Below are positions 6,273-7,090 of a DNA stretch of 7,090 nt, one piece after another. Numbering within the stretch: the first letter of the stretch is position 1; the number at the start of each line of letters is the position of its first letter. The notes beneath the pieces are model-generated. The model ran no database searches, had not been told where the DNA came from, and saw only the letters and a program-made list of their open reading frames with translations. Source of the DNA: Candidatus Woesearchaeota archaeon (GTDB lineage Archaea; Nanobdellota; Nanobdellia; Woesearchaeales; UBA583); contig SKGP01000056.1 in assembly GCA_007117405.1 (NCBI GenBank), positions 1 through 7,090 on the forward strand, written 5' to 3'. A program made the position numbers and the translations under genes.

Positions 6273-7090
6273 ATGTTTGGTAAAATAAAAGACAGACTAA
6301 AAAACGTATTTAGTAAATCTGAGGAAGTAATTGAAGAAAATCCCGATGAAATTGTAGAAGTTAAAGAGGAAAAAGTTCAAGAAAAACCTAAAAAAAAAGA
6401 AAAAGTAAAAGTACCTGAAGAAAAGGAACCTTATAAGGAAGAAGAAAAAGAACTATCTGAACCTGAGGAAGAACAAGAAGAAAAAAAAGGTTTTTTCGGT
6501 GGGTTTTTTAAGAAAAAAAAAGAAGAAACTGAAGTAGAAGAAATTTCAAGTTTACAGGATAATATGCTTGAGGGTGTTGATGAAATCGAAAAAGATGCAA
6601 TCAAAGAAAAAAAAGTTTTGCCTGAAAGTAAAATAAAAGAAAATAAGATTGAACTTGAAACTAAAAAAAAAAAAGAAGAAGAAACTGAAAAGGAAGAGTT
6701 CGAAGAAATAAAAGAACAAGAGGAAAAAAAAGGTTTTTTTTCAAAAGCATTTTCAGCAATCAAGCAAAAAAAAATAACTCAAGAGGATTTTGAAAGAATT
6801 TGGGTTGAATTAGAAATATTTCTCCTAGAAATAAATATTGCCTATGAGATAGTTGAAAAAATAGAACAAAAACTTAGAGAATCCCTTGTAGGAAACTCTT
6901 TTGACAGATTTAACCTTTCAAAAAAGATAAGAGAAGTTCTTGAAAATGAAGTAGAACAAGTACTATCTGGAAGAGAGGCAGATTTTTTAGAGACAATAAC
7001 AGAATACAAGAAAAAAGAAGAGATATTAAAGATATTAGTTCTGGGTGTTAATGGTACTGGGAAAACAACAACTATAGCAAAGATTGTAAA
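6273..7090 (+). CDS. ftsY: Signal recognition particle receptor FtsY, 3' end outside the window
   Basis: FtsY is the membrane-associated SRP receptor GTPase that docks ribosome-SRP complexes at the Sec translocon. 272 complete codons are visible. Residues 1-15 form a short amphipathic segment (MFGKIKDRLKNVFSK). About 16-150 is a highly charged Lys/Glu region of low complexity, comparable in place to the A domain of bacterial FtsY. The N domain starts near 165 with ITQEDFERIWVELEIFLLE and continues through a helical bundle to about 250. The G domain begins with the P-loop GVNGTGKTTT (258-267, Lys264), which is characteristic of FtsY/Ffh GTPases; G2-G5 lie beyond the window. FtsY is preferred over Ffh because the charged N-terminal extension precedes the N domain and no Ffh-type start is seen. 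The ATG at 6273 follows the TATA element at the same spacing as its neighbours. Similar Phe-rich basic patches occur at 1-15, 70-83 and 151-167. Confidence 0.96.
   Translation, partial: MFGKIKDRLKNVFSKSEEVIEENPDEIVEVKEEKVQEKPKKKEKVKVPEEKEPYKEEEKELSEPEEEQEEKKGFFGGFFKKKKEETEVEEISSLQDNMLEGVDEIEKDAIKEKKVLPESKIKENKIELETKKKKEEETEKEEFEEIKEQEEKKGFFSKAFSAIKQKKITQEDFERIWVELEIFLLEINIAYEIVEKIEQKLRESLVGNSFDRFNLSKKIREVLENEVEQVLSGREADFLETITEYKKKEEILKILVLGVNGTGKTTTIAKIV

Noticed and set aside
6431..6763. Minus-strand Ser/Phe-rich open stretch of 110 codons opposite the ftsY N-terminal region
   Set aside because: Its Ser/Phe composition is the direct reverse complement of the Lys/Glu tether. The + strand reading continues into a clear FtsY N domain and P-loop.

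Overview
The window comes from an AT-rich archaeal genome. The archaeal assignment rests on four gene products: RNA polymerase subunit N (Rpb10 family), GatE (the archaea-specific glutamyl-tRNA(Gln) amidotransferase subunit), a Hel308-like helicase domain and an archaeal-type FtsY. It is supported by TATA-box promoters about 26 bases before the start codons and by the lack of Shine-Dalgarno sequences. The compact layout, lysine-rich proteins, a stand-alone helicase half and a giant coiled-coil protein suggest a reduced, DPANN-type archaeon. That placement is inference and was not tested by phylogeny. The stops are TAA, TAA, TGA and TAG, so the standard code applies.

Layout, all on the + strand. 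(1) Bases 1-3290 hold the 3' part of a very long coiled-coil gene that enters the window already open. It contains tandem repeats of exactly 211 codons and ends in a small globular C-terminal domain. (2) Bases 3335-3526 are rpoN. (3) Bases 3580-5508 are gatE, full length. (4) Bases 5551-6213 encode only the first RecA domain of a Hel308/Ski2-like helicase, and then stop. (5) Bases 6273-7090 are the 5' part of ftsY, cut by the window end just after the G1 P-loop. No gap between genes exceeds 60 bases, and I see no RNA gene, insertion sequence or CRISPR.

Each of the four gene starts in the window has its own TATA-like element at nearly constant distance, so the genes look like separate, leaderless transcription units, not one operon. 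rpoN (transcription), gatE (Gln-tRNA formation) and ftsY (protein targeting) are housekeeping genes. The helicase half and the coiled-coil protein are the unusual members.

The best candidates for something undescribed are: the apparently expressed N-terminal half of a Hel308-like helicase with no C-terminal half next to it (a possible split gene); the coiled-coil protein with 211-residue periodicity and nearly 1000 residues without proline; and an FtsY whose long charged N-terminal region carries three similar Phe-rich basic patches.
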